A stretch of DNA of 64,000 nt, taken from positions 12,034 through 76,033 of the forward strand of contig JAHZHZ010000009.1 of assembly GCA_019419995.1 (NCBI GenBank), in the 5' to 3' direction. Shown here one piece after another: positions 34,000 through 42,985 of the stretch. Numbering within the stretch: the first letter of the stretch is position 1; each line of letters begins with the position of its first letter. A program made the position numbers and the translations under genes. The DNA is from Clostridiales bacterium. GTDB taxonomy: Bacteria > Bacillota > Clostridia > Christensenellales > Aristaeellaceae. The notes beneath the pieces were generated by a model that worked only from the letters and a program-made list of their open reading frames with translations, was not told the origin of the DNA and searched no databases.

Positions 34000-35370
34000 C
34001 TATTTTTCAACGGTGGTCTGTCCGACAGTTCCGTGGCTTTCCTGACGGCGCTTCATGTGGAAAAAGAACAGGGTGCAGAGCACAATCTGTACAATGGTAG
34101 AGGCAGGAGTTGCCAGGCCTATGCGAAAGAGCGAAGCGTCCGCCTGGCGGCTCATAATCCAAGAGATGGGGATGCGCACACCGAAGGCGCCAGCCAGTCC
34201 CTGAAGCATTACAAAAGCGGTAGAACCGCAACCGTTAAAGTAGCCGATGAAGCAAAAGAGGAAGCTGACTAACAGGGTATCGATGGCATAGGCTCGCAGA
34301 TAGTCCGCTCCCGCGGCAATTACCTGTGCATCCCGTGCAAAGATGCTGCCCAATACATTGCCATGGAAGTAGGCAGCCCAGGCCATGATGCACCCCAGCA
34401 GAAAGGATGCGGCCATGCCGCAGGCCATGGCCCGGCGTGCGCGCTCAGGTTTTCCTGCGCCAATATTCTGCGCAACAAAGGCAGATAGGGACTGAGAAAA
34501 AGCTGAGGGAACCAGCATGATAAAGGCGCATAGTTTCTCCGCCACGCCGATGCCCGCCGATGCCACCAGTCCTAGTCCGTTGACAATGGCCAAAATCACC
34601 AGAAAGGAGATGCTTACCAGAAGATCCTGGAGGGCTACGGGTGCGCCCAATTTGAGAATATGCAGACAGAGGCGGCCATGGGGGCGGATGTTTTTTCGTG
34701 AGAAAGGGAAGGGAAGTCCCCGCCGACGGATGACCAGCAGGCAGAGAACTACGCTCACTCCCTGGGCAAGCACTGTGGCCAGCGCTGCACCGGCGGCCGC
34801 CATGTGAAAGACTGCCACGAAGAGCAAATCCCCAGCAATGTTGACCACGCAGGCTACCAGCACGGTAAACAGCGGGGTGCGCGAATCGCCTATGCCCCGG
34901 AATATGCTCCCCAACAGGTTGTAGGCGACGATAAAAAAGCCGCCGCCGGCACAGATGGCAATGTACTTGACCGTCTGTTCAAAGGCTTCTGTGGGTGCAT
35001 GCATCAGTTGGGCCAGAGGGGCGGCCAGCAGAGGAACGACCACTGTTATGAGCGCGCCCAGGCCTGAAAACAGGCAGATGGCACTGCCGATGATGTTTCC
35101 TTCTGATTCACCTGCGCCCGATCCGATGCGCTGTCCCAGCAAGATGGTGGCGCCCATGGCCAGGCCTGTGATTATGGTGGTAAGGGTGTGCATCAGCTGG
35201 CTGCCAGTGGATACGGCCGATACATCTGCCGGACTGCCGAAGCGCCCTACCACCAGCAAATCTACCGCTCCGTACATTGCCTGCAGAATCAGCGCGCCCA
35301 GCACGGGCAGGGCAAATTTCAACAGTGGAGATAGAATTTTTCCTTGTGTAAAGCGAATGTTTGTCTGCAT
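34000..35370 (-). CDS. MATE family efflux transporter (MepA-like)
   Basis: A 456-residue membrane protein with twelve predicted helices in two MatE repeats. It has the opening ILSPLLKFALPVLGALILQAMYGAVDLLVVGRFG and an internal GPL-like GAPVALQDLLVS. MATE proteins export cationic compounds with Na+ or H+ antiport. The ATG at 35370 follows GCAGGAGGAAATT. The gene sits behind a short leader with an intrinsic terminator (35394-35477), so expression is probably controlled by premature termination. A divergent MarR gene lies 249 bases away. The substrate is unproven. The leader suggests guanidinium-type or other small cations. Confidence 0.9.
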   Translation of the reverse strand: MQTNIRFTQGKILSPLLKFALPVLGALILQAMYGAVDLLVVGRFGSPADVSAVSTGSQLMHTLTTIITGLAMGATILLGQRIGSGAGESEGNIIGSAICLFSGLGALITVVVPLLAAPLAQLMHAPTEAFEQTVKYIAICAGGGFFIVAYNLLGSIFRGIGDSRTPLFTVLVACVVNIAGDLLFVAVFHMAAAGAALATVLAQGVSVVLCLLVIRRRGLPFPFSRKNIRPHGRLCLHILKLGAPVALQDLLVSISFLVILAIVNGLGLVASAGIGVAEKLCAFIMLVPSAFSQSLSAFVAQNIGAGKPERARRAMACGMAASFLLGCIMAWAAYFHGNVLGSIFARDAQVIAAGADYLRAYAIDTLLVSFLFCFIGYFNGCGSTAFVMLQGLAGAFGVRIPISWIMSRQADASLFRIGLATPASTIVQIVLCTLFFFHMKRRQESHGTVGQTTVEK

Positions 35371-35393
35371 AATTTCCTCCTGCTCTTGAACTT

Positions 35394-35477
35394 AAAAAAG
35401 CCGGATAACACAACGGGCATCCCAACCCGTCATCTTATCCGGCAGTCACTTCCATCGAGCCTTGCCCTCCGATGAAC
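35394..35477 (-). promoter_or_regulatory. Structured 5' leader with terminator, candidate guanidine-IV (mepA) riboswitch
   Basis: Read on the minus strand, RNA starting near 35477 first forms a 5-base hairpin, CATCG / CGATG (35474-35470, 35457-35453). Its loop contains GGGCA. Next comes a 9-base terminator stem, GCCGGATAA / TTATCCGGC (35443-35435, 35408-35400), followed by six Ts. The terminator loop holds an inner hairpin, ACGGG / CCCGT, and the sequence TGCCC, complementary to the GGGCA of the first loop. A loop-loop contact would compete with the terminator. The compact two-hairpin layout before a MATE gene in a clostridial genome matches what is known of guanidine-IV (mepA) riboswitches. 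I assign the class from context, not from a covariance model. Confidence 0.55.
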
Positions 35478-35483
35478 AGGGCC

Positions 35484-35512
35484 ATTGTATCAAACTATGG
35501 GCTCAAAGTCAA
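35484..35512 (-). promoter_or_regulatory. Promoter of the MATE gene and its leader
   Basis: TTGACT (35512-35507), a 17-base spacer and TACAAT (35489-35484) on the minus strand. Expected initiation is near 35477, giving a leader of about 84 bases up to the end of the terminator. Confidence 0.75.
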
Positions 35513-35556
35513 TCCTAGGAAGTTGAGATAAAGTACGCTCTTTGATAGTTAAATTA

Positions 35557-35602
35557 TTGACAAAAATATATTAATATTATATAATAACTAACAATATTAG
35601 TT
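35557..35602 (+). promoter_or_regulatory. Promoter and operator of the MarR gene
   Basis: TTGACA (35557-35562), a 17-base spacer and TATAAT (35580-35585), followed at once by the inverted repeat AACTAA-N5-TTAGTT (35586-35602), placed where an autorepressor would bind. Confidence 0.75.
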
Positions 35603-35619
35603 AAATTGGAGGTGGTGGC

Positions 35620-36051
35620 ATGGATAGTGATGCGCTGGCGGCGGAACTGTTGGAACTCAACCAACGGTTGTTTAACCTGAAGCCTACTCGCCGGCTCACT
35701 CAGATGGCTCGGGGGGAATTGTTCGTATTATGGTATTTAAGCGAGCACAGTTCGGAAGTGGTGCATCCCAAGGCCATCAGCGATGAAATGTGCGTCAGCA
35801 CGGCACGCGTGGCGGCCCTGTTGAAAAGCATGGAGGAAAAGAAGCTAATTGTCCGGGAAGATGATCCGGAAGACAACCGGCAGGTGATTGTGCATATAAC
35901 GCCTCAGGGAGAGCGATCCATAAGGGAAGCGCGGCGCAGATTATTGGAAGGTACCGCTCGAATGCTGGAAGCCATTGGAGTGGAAGATGCCAGGAACTAC
36001 TTGCGCATACAGTGCAAAATTGTGCAGTTCTATGCGCAAAACGAGAGTTGA
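35620..36051 (+). CDS. MarR family transcriptional regulator
   Basis: A 143-residue winged-helix protein. The HTH is in HPKAISDEMCVSTARVAALLKSMEEKKLIVRE (about residues 48-79), then the wing DPEDNRQVIVHITPQG. ATG at 35620 behind GGAGGTGG. It is divergent from the MATE gene and upstream of a sodium:solute symporter (125-base gap). Its own promoter carries an inverted repeat at the start site. It may control itself and one or both neighbours. Confidence 0.88.
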   Translation: MDSDALAAELLELNQRLFNLKPTRRLTQMARGELFVLWYLSEHSSEVVHPKAISDEMCVSTARVAALLKSMEEKKLIVREDDPEDNRQVIVHITPQGERSIREARRRLLEGTARMLEAIGVEDARNYLRIQCKIVQFYAQNES

Positions 36052-36176
36052 CCGGAAAGATGCTTTGGATAAAAACATTTTAAAGGCGGTGAAGGAGAGG
36101 CATGGCGGATGTGGGAGAAAATTTTCCCAGTCGTCCTGTGCCGGTGTATGTGTAGAGGATAGATAAGGAGGATTTT

Positions 36177-37649
36177 ATGTCTACAGGTATGTTATTTTGG
36201 ATTTTGACGATGGTCATTTGCGCGTTTTTTCTCTGGATTTCCTACCGTTTCAAGGGGGAAGCTTCCAAGAGTTTTTCCAATTACGCCATTGGCGGCGCGT
36301 CCTTTGGTATGCTGCTGATCTTTTTTACCCAGTTTGCCAGCATCATGGGTGTTTCCAATTTCTTTTCTCACGCGGGAAATGGTTACGTGCAGGGCGTGGG
36401 AATTCTGGCATTTATTTTGGGAGAACAGGGAGCGAAAATCGTCTTTGCCCTGGTTTTTGTGGGCTTGATCGGTAAATTTACTTACAACACCATGCCGGAA
36501 CTGATTGATGATCTGATCGTGCGCGATAAGATTACTCGGGCGTTGTGCAGCATTTTGGCCAGCATGATCATGATCGCTTCTGTGGGCAGCCAGGGGAAAG
36601 CCTTTGGCGATCTCTTTCAAGTGTTTACCGGAGTGAATCCGGTGCCCATCGTTTTTGTCTTTTCAGCCATTTTTATTATCTACACGGTGATGGGCGGTGT
36701 ATACAGCGTCATCTGGACGGACCTGTTTCAGGGAATTTTGTGCGTTGTTGTGGGTGTAATTTTTTATATATATGCATTTGGGAAAATTGATTTTAGTTTC
36801 AGCGTGCTCTCAGAGCGCCTGGCAGCGGTTGGCAAAGAAGAATTGTTGAACTTCACCGGCCTGGATTTCTGGGCTACAATCAATAAATTTGTAACGGGAC
36901 TGTTGGGCGTGCTGATTTTTCAGGCCTACTGGCAGAGATGCTTTGCCTGCAAAACGGCCAAAACCGCCAAGCGCAGTATGCTCTACAGTGGCATTATTTG
37001 CATGGTCATGGTTTGTATGACGGCCATGGTAGGTCCCATTATCATGACCTACAATCAGGGGCTGGATGCCAATACGGCGATGCCTTGGTTTATGATGAAC
37101 TGTATGCCTACGGCACTTTGCGCGGCGGTATTTGTACTGGTGCTTTGTGCGGGCATGAGCACGGCGGATTCCTGTTTGAATTCTTCTGCAGTGCTGATTG
37201 TGAACGATCTGATTCATCCTTTCAGCAAGGCAGATGACAGGAACCTGATTCGAGATGCAAAGATCATAACGGTAATCATTGGCGTGATTTCCTGCATATG
37301 CGGAATTTATGCGTCAACGGTGCTTTCCCTGCTATCCCGGGCCTATGCGCTGGCGGGTGCGGGCGTGGTTCCCCTGCTATGCATCGGCCTGATTTGGCGT
37401 GAACGCAAGGCGCCCCATGCAATGGGCAAGAGGAATAGCCGGGTAACTCCCTGGGGAGCGCGCTGCGGTGTGGTGGTGGGGGCCATATCTTCTCAGTTGC
37501 CCTGCTTTGGGGAAAATGCGACGCTCATTGGTTTTGCGTTGTCCTCCCTGGTCGTGGTCATCGTATCTCTGTTGACGAAGAATATCAAATCCGGCTTTGA
37601 AAGTGAAGGGTATGTACATACGGCTTCAGAGGTGATTAAGAAGGTTTGA
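36177..37649 (+). CDS. Sodium:solute symporter (SSS/SLC5 family)
   Basis: A 490-residue membrane protein with about thirteen helices. It has the family core YAIGGASFGMLLIFFTQFASIMGVSNFFSHAG, GSQGKAFGDLF and the signature-like ADSCLNSSAVLIVNDL, with STADSCLN near residue 325. These carry solutes such as proline, pantothenate or sugars with Na+. The substrate cannot be read off. ATG at 36177 behind AAGGAGG. It follows the MarR gene and is followed by a long non-coding stretch. Confidence 0.88.
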   Translation: MSTGMLFWILTMVICAFFLWISYRFKGEASKSFSNYAIGGASFGMLLIFFTQFASIMGVSNFFSHAGNGYVQGVGILAFILGEQGAKIVFALVFVGLIGKFTYNTMPELIDDLIVRDKITRALCSILASMIMIASVGSQGKAFGDLFQVFTGVNPVPIVFVFSAIFIIYTVMGGVYSVIWTDLFQGILCVVVGVIFYIYAFGKIDFSFSVLSERLAAVGKEELLNFTGLDFWATINKFVTGLLGVLIFQAYWQRCFACKTAKTAKRSMLYSGIICMVMVCMTAMVGPIIMTYNQGLDANTAMPWFMMNCMPTALCAAVFVLVLCAGMSTADSCLNSSAVLIVNDLIHPFSKADDRNLIRDAKIITVIIGVISCICGIYASTVLSLLSRAYALAGAGVVPLLCIGLIWRERKAPHAMGKRNSRVTPWGARCGVVVGAISSQLPCFGENATLIGFALSSLVVVIVSLLTKNIKSGFESEGYVHTASEVIKKV

Positions 37650-38438
37650 ACAACGAAAGCCTCCCGAATATTGCAGTGAAATTAAGAAATTTGGTGTAGT
37701 GGGCGCTTTCATTGGCGGAGCCGAGGGCAGAAATCAGCCGGTTGAAAAAATTCGGCGAGTATGAATCCTGGACTGACTAAGTAAGTTCCATAAAACGCAG
37801 GTTTATTAAGTGGTTTCTGAAGGCGCCTCTTCTTTGCATACCCATATTGAATTCTACAATTGGAATGTGACCAATGGGCACCAACTAGATGGATATTGCG
37901 ATCTCTGAAAAATCTCGGCTTTGTCCGGGAAAAGTGCGCGTTATGCCCGAACGCTCGGGAATGCATTGCCCAGGCAGTGATGTTACTCACTTATTTTGGA
38001 TGTGTACGCAATGGTAAATTTGAAAAGATGGTAGAAATATTTTTGGAATTAATTAGAATTTTCGGAGATGGATATACATTAGGGGAACAACAGCGGGTGG
38101 AAGATGTGTAGATTTATCAAATTATCATATGAAAATACGGTAGAGATAACAAAGACAGTGTACAATAAAAAGTGTATATTCGTCATTTCGAATTTTTTGG
38201 GGATAGCGATCTTGTTTTTTGCGGCGATCAAACGCGCAGAAATGCGGGAAGATGTCTGCTGCGGAAAGATCCATTTATGTTCAATGGCGTTGCAACAAAT
38301 GCGCGGGTGTTCTGATCAGGAACTGGTGACGAGAGTGCCGTCATTGGGCATGCGCAAAATTTCCGGATTGTTGAGATGAATATTGCCGACAGCAAGGGTA
38401 TGTGCTGGAGAATCTGTTGAGCCATCTGGAGGAACCTT
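37650..38438. other. 789-base region with no supportable gene
   Basis: Several short frames are open (for example 37860-38111 and 38104-38379 on plus, 37709-37990 on minus), but none has a ribosome binding site with a recognised product, and the base composition is more A/T-rich than the neighbours. It may hold a decayed gene and the promoter of the peptide-transport operon, but I see no convincing -35/-10 pair. Confidence 0.4.
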
Positions 38439-39362
38439 ATGCTAAAATACGTTGGAAAACGAATACTTGTCATGATCCCGACCATGTTGTTCATCGTGTT
38501 CGTGATCTTTGCAATTCTCAGCTTTATTCCCAACTCGCCGGGCCGCATCATCCTGGGAATGAATGTTGCCGAGGAAGAGGTGGTGGCCCTCAATGAAAAA
38601 TTGGGGTACTATGATCCACTGCCGGTAAAATACGTCAACTATCTTGCCGATGCATTAAAGGGGGATTTTGGGGAGAGCTACAAGTATGGCAAGCCCGTAT
38701 TTGAATTGTTGATGCCCAAATTTCCCACTACTGCAAAGCTGGCATTTTTGTCCATGTTGGTTTCGGCAGTAATTGGCATTCCGGTGGGTATCATCTCGGC
38801 GGTCAAGAAGCACTCTCTGGCGGATCGGACGTCCACGGTGATTTCGCTGTTGCTGGGATCGATACCGGGTTTCTTTCTGGGCGTGGTGTTGATTTTGATC
38901 TTTTCATTGAAGCTGCACTGGCTGCCTTCCAATGGCCTTGGAACATGGAAGAATTATGTCATGCCGGTGCTTACGCTTGCACTGCCATCTGCCGCATTCC
39001 TTTCCCGCATGACGCGTACTACCATGCTGGATGCTATGGAACAGGACTACATTCGCACCGCTCGCGCCAAGGGATGCAAATCCATGCGCATTGTGTTTTG
39101 CCATGGGCTGCGCAATGCGATGATGCCTGTGGTGACTCAATTAGGTATGAATTTTGCGGGGTTGCTGGGCGGAGCAATGATTACGGAGCAGGTATTTGGC
39201 CTGCCGGGCTTTAGCCAGACCATCCTCCAGGCGATGCAGACCAAGGACGTGCCGGTCATCATGGGTTCTACGCTGTTTCTATCCCTGATGTTCATGGTGA
39301 TTATGCTGGTGGTAGATTTGCTCTACGCCTTGCTGGATCCTCGCGTCGGAGCGAAGTATTAA
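38439..39362 (+). CDS. Peptide ABC importer permease, DppB/OppB type
   Basis: A 307-residue membrane protein with six helices. It starts LKYVGKRILVMIPTMLFIVFVIFAIL and has the DppB coupling segment RTARAKGCKSMRIVFCHGLRNAMMPVVTQLGMNFAGLLGGAMITEQVF (about residues 205-255). ATG at 38439 behind GGAGGAACC. It is the first gene of a B-C-A-D-F peptide importer operon. Confidence 0.92.
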   Translation: MLKYVGKRILVMIPTMLFIVFVIFAILSFIPNSPGRIILGMNVAEEEVVALNEKLGYYDPLPVKYVNYLADALKGDFGESYKYGKPVFELLMPKFPTTAKLAFLSMLVSAVIGIPVGIISAVKKHSLADRTSTVISLLLGSIPGFFLGVVLILIFSLKLHWLPSNGLGTWKNYVMPVLTLALPSAAFLSRMTRTTMLDAMEQDYIRTARAKGCKSMRIVFCHGLRNAMMPVVTQLGMNFAGLLGGAMITEQVFGLPGFSQTILQAMQTKDVPVIMGSTLFLSLMFMVIMLVVDLLYALLDPRVGAKY

Positions 39363-39374
39363 GGGGGCGCGGCA

Positions 39375-40262
39375 ATGTTTTGGAAGAAGAAAAGGCATAT
39401 AACGAAGGTTGAAAAAGGCCACGGCCGCGAGATTTTGGAAAATTTTCTGCACAACCGGCTGGCACTGGTTGCTGCCATTGTGCTGCTTGTAATCATTTTT
39501 GCGGCGCTCACCTGCGATATCTGGTTTGATTACGAAGTGGACTGCCTGGGCCAGAATCCGACGATTCGGAAGCTGGGCCCCAGTGCGGAACACTGGTTTG
39601 GTACAGACAATTTCGGTCGGGATATGTTTGTGCGCGTGCTGTACGGTGCACGGTATTCGTTGATTTTCGGATTTGGATGCACGGCTTTTGCGCTGCTGGT
39701 GGGCTGCCTGTTGGGAGCGACGGCCGCATATTACGGGGGCAAGTGGGATGCTATCATTGTGCGTATTCTGGATGCGCTGATGTGTATTCCCAGCATGCTG
39801 TTGATGTTGCTGATTGTGTCTGTAATGGGGGGCGGCCTATGGCCGATGATCATTTCCATAACGATTTCAAGCGTGCCCGGTTTTACTCGCATCATTCGTT
39901 CCGTAGTGTTGGGAGTTGTTCAACAGGATTTTATTGAAGCGGCTCGGGCCAGCGGATCTAAGAATGGCTATATTGTCCTGCGGCATGTAATTCCCAATGC
40001 TATTGGCCCCATCATTGTGGACGGGATGATGAATATTGCAGGCATCATTATGGCTGCGGCGGGCCTGTCCTACATCGGTATGGGCATTCAACCTCCGGCA
40101 CCAGAATGGGGCAATATGCTTTCCGAAGCAATGAAGGGTGGACTTCGCACCAGTGCCCATCTAGCCATCTTCCCCGGTATGGCTATCGTAATTACCGCGC
40201 TGTGCTTCAACCTGGTGGGGGATGGCCTGGCAGATGCTATTGATCCCCGCAGGCGCAAGTGA
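39375..40262 (+). CDS. Peptide ABC importer permease, DppC/OppC type
   Basis: A 295-residue membrane protein. The DppC N-terminal part is NRLALVAAIVLLVIIFAAL, with HWFGTDNFGRDMFVRVLYGARYSL (diagnostic G-T-D-x-x-G-R-D) and the coupling loop EAARASGSKNGYIVLRHVIPNAIGPIIV. It ends GDGLADAIDPRRRK. ATG at 39375, 12 bases after the DppB-type gene. Confidence 0.93.
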   Translation: MFWKKKRHITKVEKGHGREILENFLHNRLALVAAIVLLVIIFAALTCDIWFDYEVDCLGQNPTIRKLGPSAEHWFGTDNFGRDMFVRVLYGARYSLIFGFGCTAFALLVGCLLGATAAYYGGKWDAIIVRILDALMCIPSMLLMLLIVSVMGGGLWPMIISITISSVPGFTRIIRSVVLGVVQQDFIEAARASGSKNGYIVLRHVIPNAIGPIIVDGMMNIAGIIMAAAGLSYIGMGIQPPAPEWGNMLSEAMKGGLRTSAHLAIFPGMAIVITALCFNLVGDGLADAIDPRRRK

Positions 40263-40336
40263 GTTTGCTCATGAAAGTAAAGGCTGAACCGAAGGCGCAT
40301 CCTTCGATTTGGATAATCAAAAGGAGGTTTCACATC

Positions 40337-41839
40337 ATGAAACGCATCATTTCTCTGATCTTGGCAGTTTTGATGCTGCTGACCGTCTTTACTGCGGCTG
40401 TGGCCGAGGAAGAAAAGACGCTGGTGGTCATTCCCTACATGAAGACCGAAAACTGTGATCTCTATTCTTCCTCCAACGCTATGGATAAGGCGGCCCGTTG
40501 CGCGATTTTTGACGGCCTCTGGCAGTATGATGAAAACGGCGTAGCTACGGCAGCTTTGGTGGAAAGCTGGACCTTGAGTGAGGACGGCACCTACCTGGAG
40601 TGCACCTTGAGGGATGACGTGACCTTTTCTGACGGCACGCCTTTCAATGCGGATGTGGTTCTGTGGAACTACGAGCAGGCTGTGAACAGCGATTATCTCG
40701 CGCCCGTTGTCAATCCCGTTATTTCCAAGATTGAAAAAGTGGACGATTATCATGTGAACATTTACAAAGCGGCTTCCTACGCATCTGTGGAGGAACTCTG
40801 CTGCGAATACATGGTGATGCTGTGCCCCACCGCTTACGAGGCGGATCCGGTTGCCTACGCCACCAACCCCATTGGCACTGGTGCGTACATTCTGGAGAAG
40901 TATGATGAAACGACTGGATATCTGTACCTGACAGCCCGCGAGGATTACTGGCAGGGCACTCCCGGCATCAAAAATGTTGAAATACACGTTCCGCTGGACA
41001 GTGCCGTAGCGCTGGTAGCTTTGGAAAACGATGAAGTGCAGTTCTGTGGCCCCGTGATGAGCAACGACGATATTGCCATTGCCGAGTCCGAAGGTTTTGC
41101 TGTCTATTCTGATACCGGCTGGGCCAGCAAGACTGTGATGGTCTTGGGCGAGCCCTACATCAGCGATGAGAATCTCCGCAAGGCGATCTATTATGCCATT
41201 AATCGTGAGAATGCCGCCATCTACAACGGCGAAGAGAACGCTGTGCTCAACACCGACTACTTTGCACAGAAGCTGATGGGCCCCTTTGCAGGTCAGATGG
41301 AAATGCCCGGTTACGATCCCGAATTGGCGAAGGAATATCTGGCCAAGTCCAACTATGATGGATCTACTCTGGAGATCAATGTGACGCCGGACATGGTCAA
41401 TATCGCTACTTCCATTCAGGCAGACCTGTCCGCTATTGGCATCAATGCCCAGATCAACAGCGTTGACACCAATACCTGGACCCAGAAACTGATGGATGGC
41501 AGCGTGCAGATCACCTTGAGCGATATGGGCGTCGCCTATGCTTCTCCGGAAGAAATGATGGGCTACTTTGCCACCGATGGCTTCTACTATCAGCTGGGTC
41601 TGACCACTTCCAGCGAGGCTCAGGACGAAGCTCTTGCGGCGGCGGCCAATGCCTGGACCGATGAAGAGCGCATGCCCTACACCCTGGCGGCCATTGAGGC
41701 GGCCATCGATCTGGCGTATGTATATCCCATCTACGAATCCGGCATGAAGTTTGTTACCAGCCCCGATCTGGAAGGCGTCGAAGATGTGTGGAGCGCCACA
41801 TACAACTACTACCTGTGGAAGCTCTCCTGGGCGGAATAA
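40337..41839 (+). CDS. Peptide ABC importer solute-binding protein, SBP_bac_5 family
   Basis: A 500-residue DppA/OppA-class binding protein. The signal peptide MKRIISLILAVLMLLTVFTAAVA ends at an AVA-EE site with no cysteine. Family landmarks are CAIFDGLWQYDENG, SWTLSEDGTYLECTLRDDVTFSDGTPFNADVVLWN and NPIGTGAYILEKY. The lack of a lipobox is unusual for a Gram-positive binding protein. The start is the ATG at 40337 behind AAAAGGAGG. The ligand is presumably a di- or oligopeptide given the downstream peptidase. Confidence 0.92.
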   Translation: MKRIISLILAVLMLLTVFTAAVAEEEKTLVVIPYMKTENCDLYSSSNAMDKAARCAIFDGLWQYDENGVATAALVESWTLSEDGTYLECTLRDDVTFSDGTPFNADVVLWNYEQAVNSDYLAPVVNPVISKIEKVDDYHVNIYKAASYASVEELCCEYMVMLCPTAYEADPVAYATNPIGTGAYILEKYDETTGYLYLTAREDYWQGTPGIKNVEIHVPLDSAVALVALENDEVQFCGPVMSNDDIAIAESEGFAVYSDTGWASKTVMVLGEPYISDENLRKAIYYAINRENAAIYNGEENAVLNTDYFAQKLMGPFAGQMEMPGYDPELAKEYLAKSNYDGSTLEINVTPDMVNIATSIQADLSAIGINAQINSVDTNTWTQKLMDGSVQITLSDMGVAYASPEEMMGYFATDGFYYQLGLTTSSEAQDEALAAAANAWTDEERMPYTLAAIEAAIDLAYVYPIYESGMKFVTSPDLEGVEDVWSATYNYYLWKLSWAE

Positions 41840-41896
41840 TGCAGACGGGATTCAGAAATTTGAGGAAATAAAGCAACTGGGGCGGCGCGCCGCCCC

Positions 41897-41939
41897 AGTC
41901 TGTCGAAAGGGCCCGCATGGCGGACCTTTCCGACAGACT
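41897..41939 (+). terminator. Attenuating hairpin after the binding-protein gene
   Basis: AGTCTGTCGAAAGG (41897-41910) pairs with CCTTTCCGACAGACT (41925-41939) with one bulge. It lies between the binding-protein gene and the ATPase genes and likely lowers downstream expression. Confidence 0.55.
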
Positions 41940-41993
41940 AAAGTTGTTCTGTACGCTTTGATTTTCAGATATTTATGAGGCAGGGATAGAATA

Positions 41994-42983
41994 ATGGCAA
42001 ATCACGATAGCCTTCTCACAATTGAGAACCTTCAGATTACCATCCGATCGGGAAAAAACATGCTGCATCCGGTAAACAGCGTGAGTCTGGATATTCCATC
42101 TCGCAGCGTTGTGGGCCTGGTGGGAGAATCTGGTTGTGGAAAGAGCATGACCGCTATGTCCATCATGGGCCTGTTGGCACCTGGGATTGCCATCACAGGC
42201 GGAAAGATTATGTTTGAAGGGCAGGAAATTTCTGCCTATGGGCCTGAACAGATGCGGGAAATTACCGGCAATAAGATTTCCATGATCTTCCAGGAGCCTA
42301 TGACCAGCCTCAATCCTGTGATTCGCGTGGGCAAGCAGGTGGAGGAGGTCCTTTTGCTGCATACTAACCTCAATAAGCAACAGCGCAAACAGAAAGTCAT
42401 TGAAATCTTCCAAGCAGTGAACATTCCAGATGCGGAAGAACGTTATAAGGCCTATCCCTTTCAGTTGTCCGGTGGTCTACGTCAACGCATTATGATTGCT
42501 ATGGCGATGATCTGTAATCCCAAGCTTTTGATTGCGGACGAGCCCACAACGGCGCTGGATGTAACTATTGAGGCACAGATCCTGCAGCTGATGCGCAATT
42601 TAAAGAAGAATTTCGATACTTCCATTCTAATGATCACCCACAATTTGGGCATTGTCTCAGAATTGTGCGATGTGGTGAACGTCATGTATCTGGGCGAAAT
42701 TGTGGAGTATGCGCAGACCCAGGATATCTTTGATAGGCCGTTACATCCCTATACCCGGGGGTTGATCAATTCCGTGCCGGAAATCAAGCCCGATGTTCCC
42801 AGACTCAAAAGTATTTCCGGCATGGTACCGGATTTGATGCATGTGCCTTCAGGCTGTCGTTTTTGCGATCGATGTGCCTATGCCACAGAGCGCTGTCGCA
42901 GGGAACACCCTGCCCTGTACGAGCCCATTCCCGGCCATCAGGTCCGCTGTTTTGAGTATGAAAACGGATTAAAGGAGGAGTGA
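41994..42983 (+). CDS. Peptide ABC importer ATPase, DppD/OppD type
   Basis: A 329-residue ATPase. Walker A is GESGCGKSM, the signature LSGGLRQR, Walker B LLIADEPTTALD and the H-loop LMITHNLG. The C-terminal oligopeptide-transporter extension contains a cysteine cluster, GCRFCDRCAYATERC plus a later Cys, a pattern linked to an iron-sulfur cluster in some DppD proteins. ATG at 41994. Its stop is 2 bases before the next start codon. Confidence 0.93.
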   Translation: MANHDSLLTIENLQITIRSGKNMLHPVNSVSLDIPSRSVVGLVGESGCGKSMTAMSIMGLLAPGIAITGGKIMFEGQEISAYGPEQMREITGNKISMIFQEPMTSLNPVIRVGKQVEEVLLLHTNLNKQQRKQKVIEIFQAVNIPDAEERYKAYPFQLSGGLRQRIMIAMAMICNPKLLIADEPTTALDVTIEAQILQLMRNLKKNFDTSILMITHNLGIVSELCDVVNVMYLGEIVEYAQTQDIFDRPLHPYTRGLINSVPEIKPDVPRLKSISGMVPDLMHVPSGCRFCDRCAYATERCRREHPALYEPIPGHQVRCFEYENGLKEE

Positions 42984-42985
42984 CC

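Noticed and set aside
32889..34100. A 403-codon plus-strand frame opposite the DUF362 gene
   Set aside because: The minus strand encodes two ferredoxin motifs and has a promoter and ribosome binding site. The plus-strand frame has none of these.
35453..35483. An H-type pseudoknot using GCCCT (35482-35478) with AGGGC and CATCG with CGATG in the MATE leader
   Set aside because: The pairing is perfect on paper, but GCCCT lies between the -10 box (35484-35489) and the expected start near 35477, so it is probably not transcribed. A loop-loop contact within the leader is preferred.
37860..38111. Possible small protein with cysteines in the long gap
   Set aside because: It has no ribosome binding site and no recognisable family, and its composition is unlike the genes around it.
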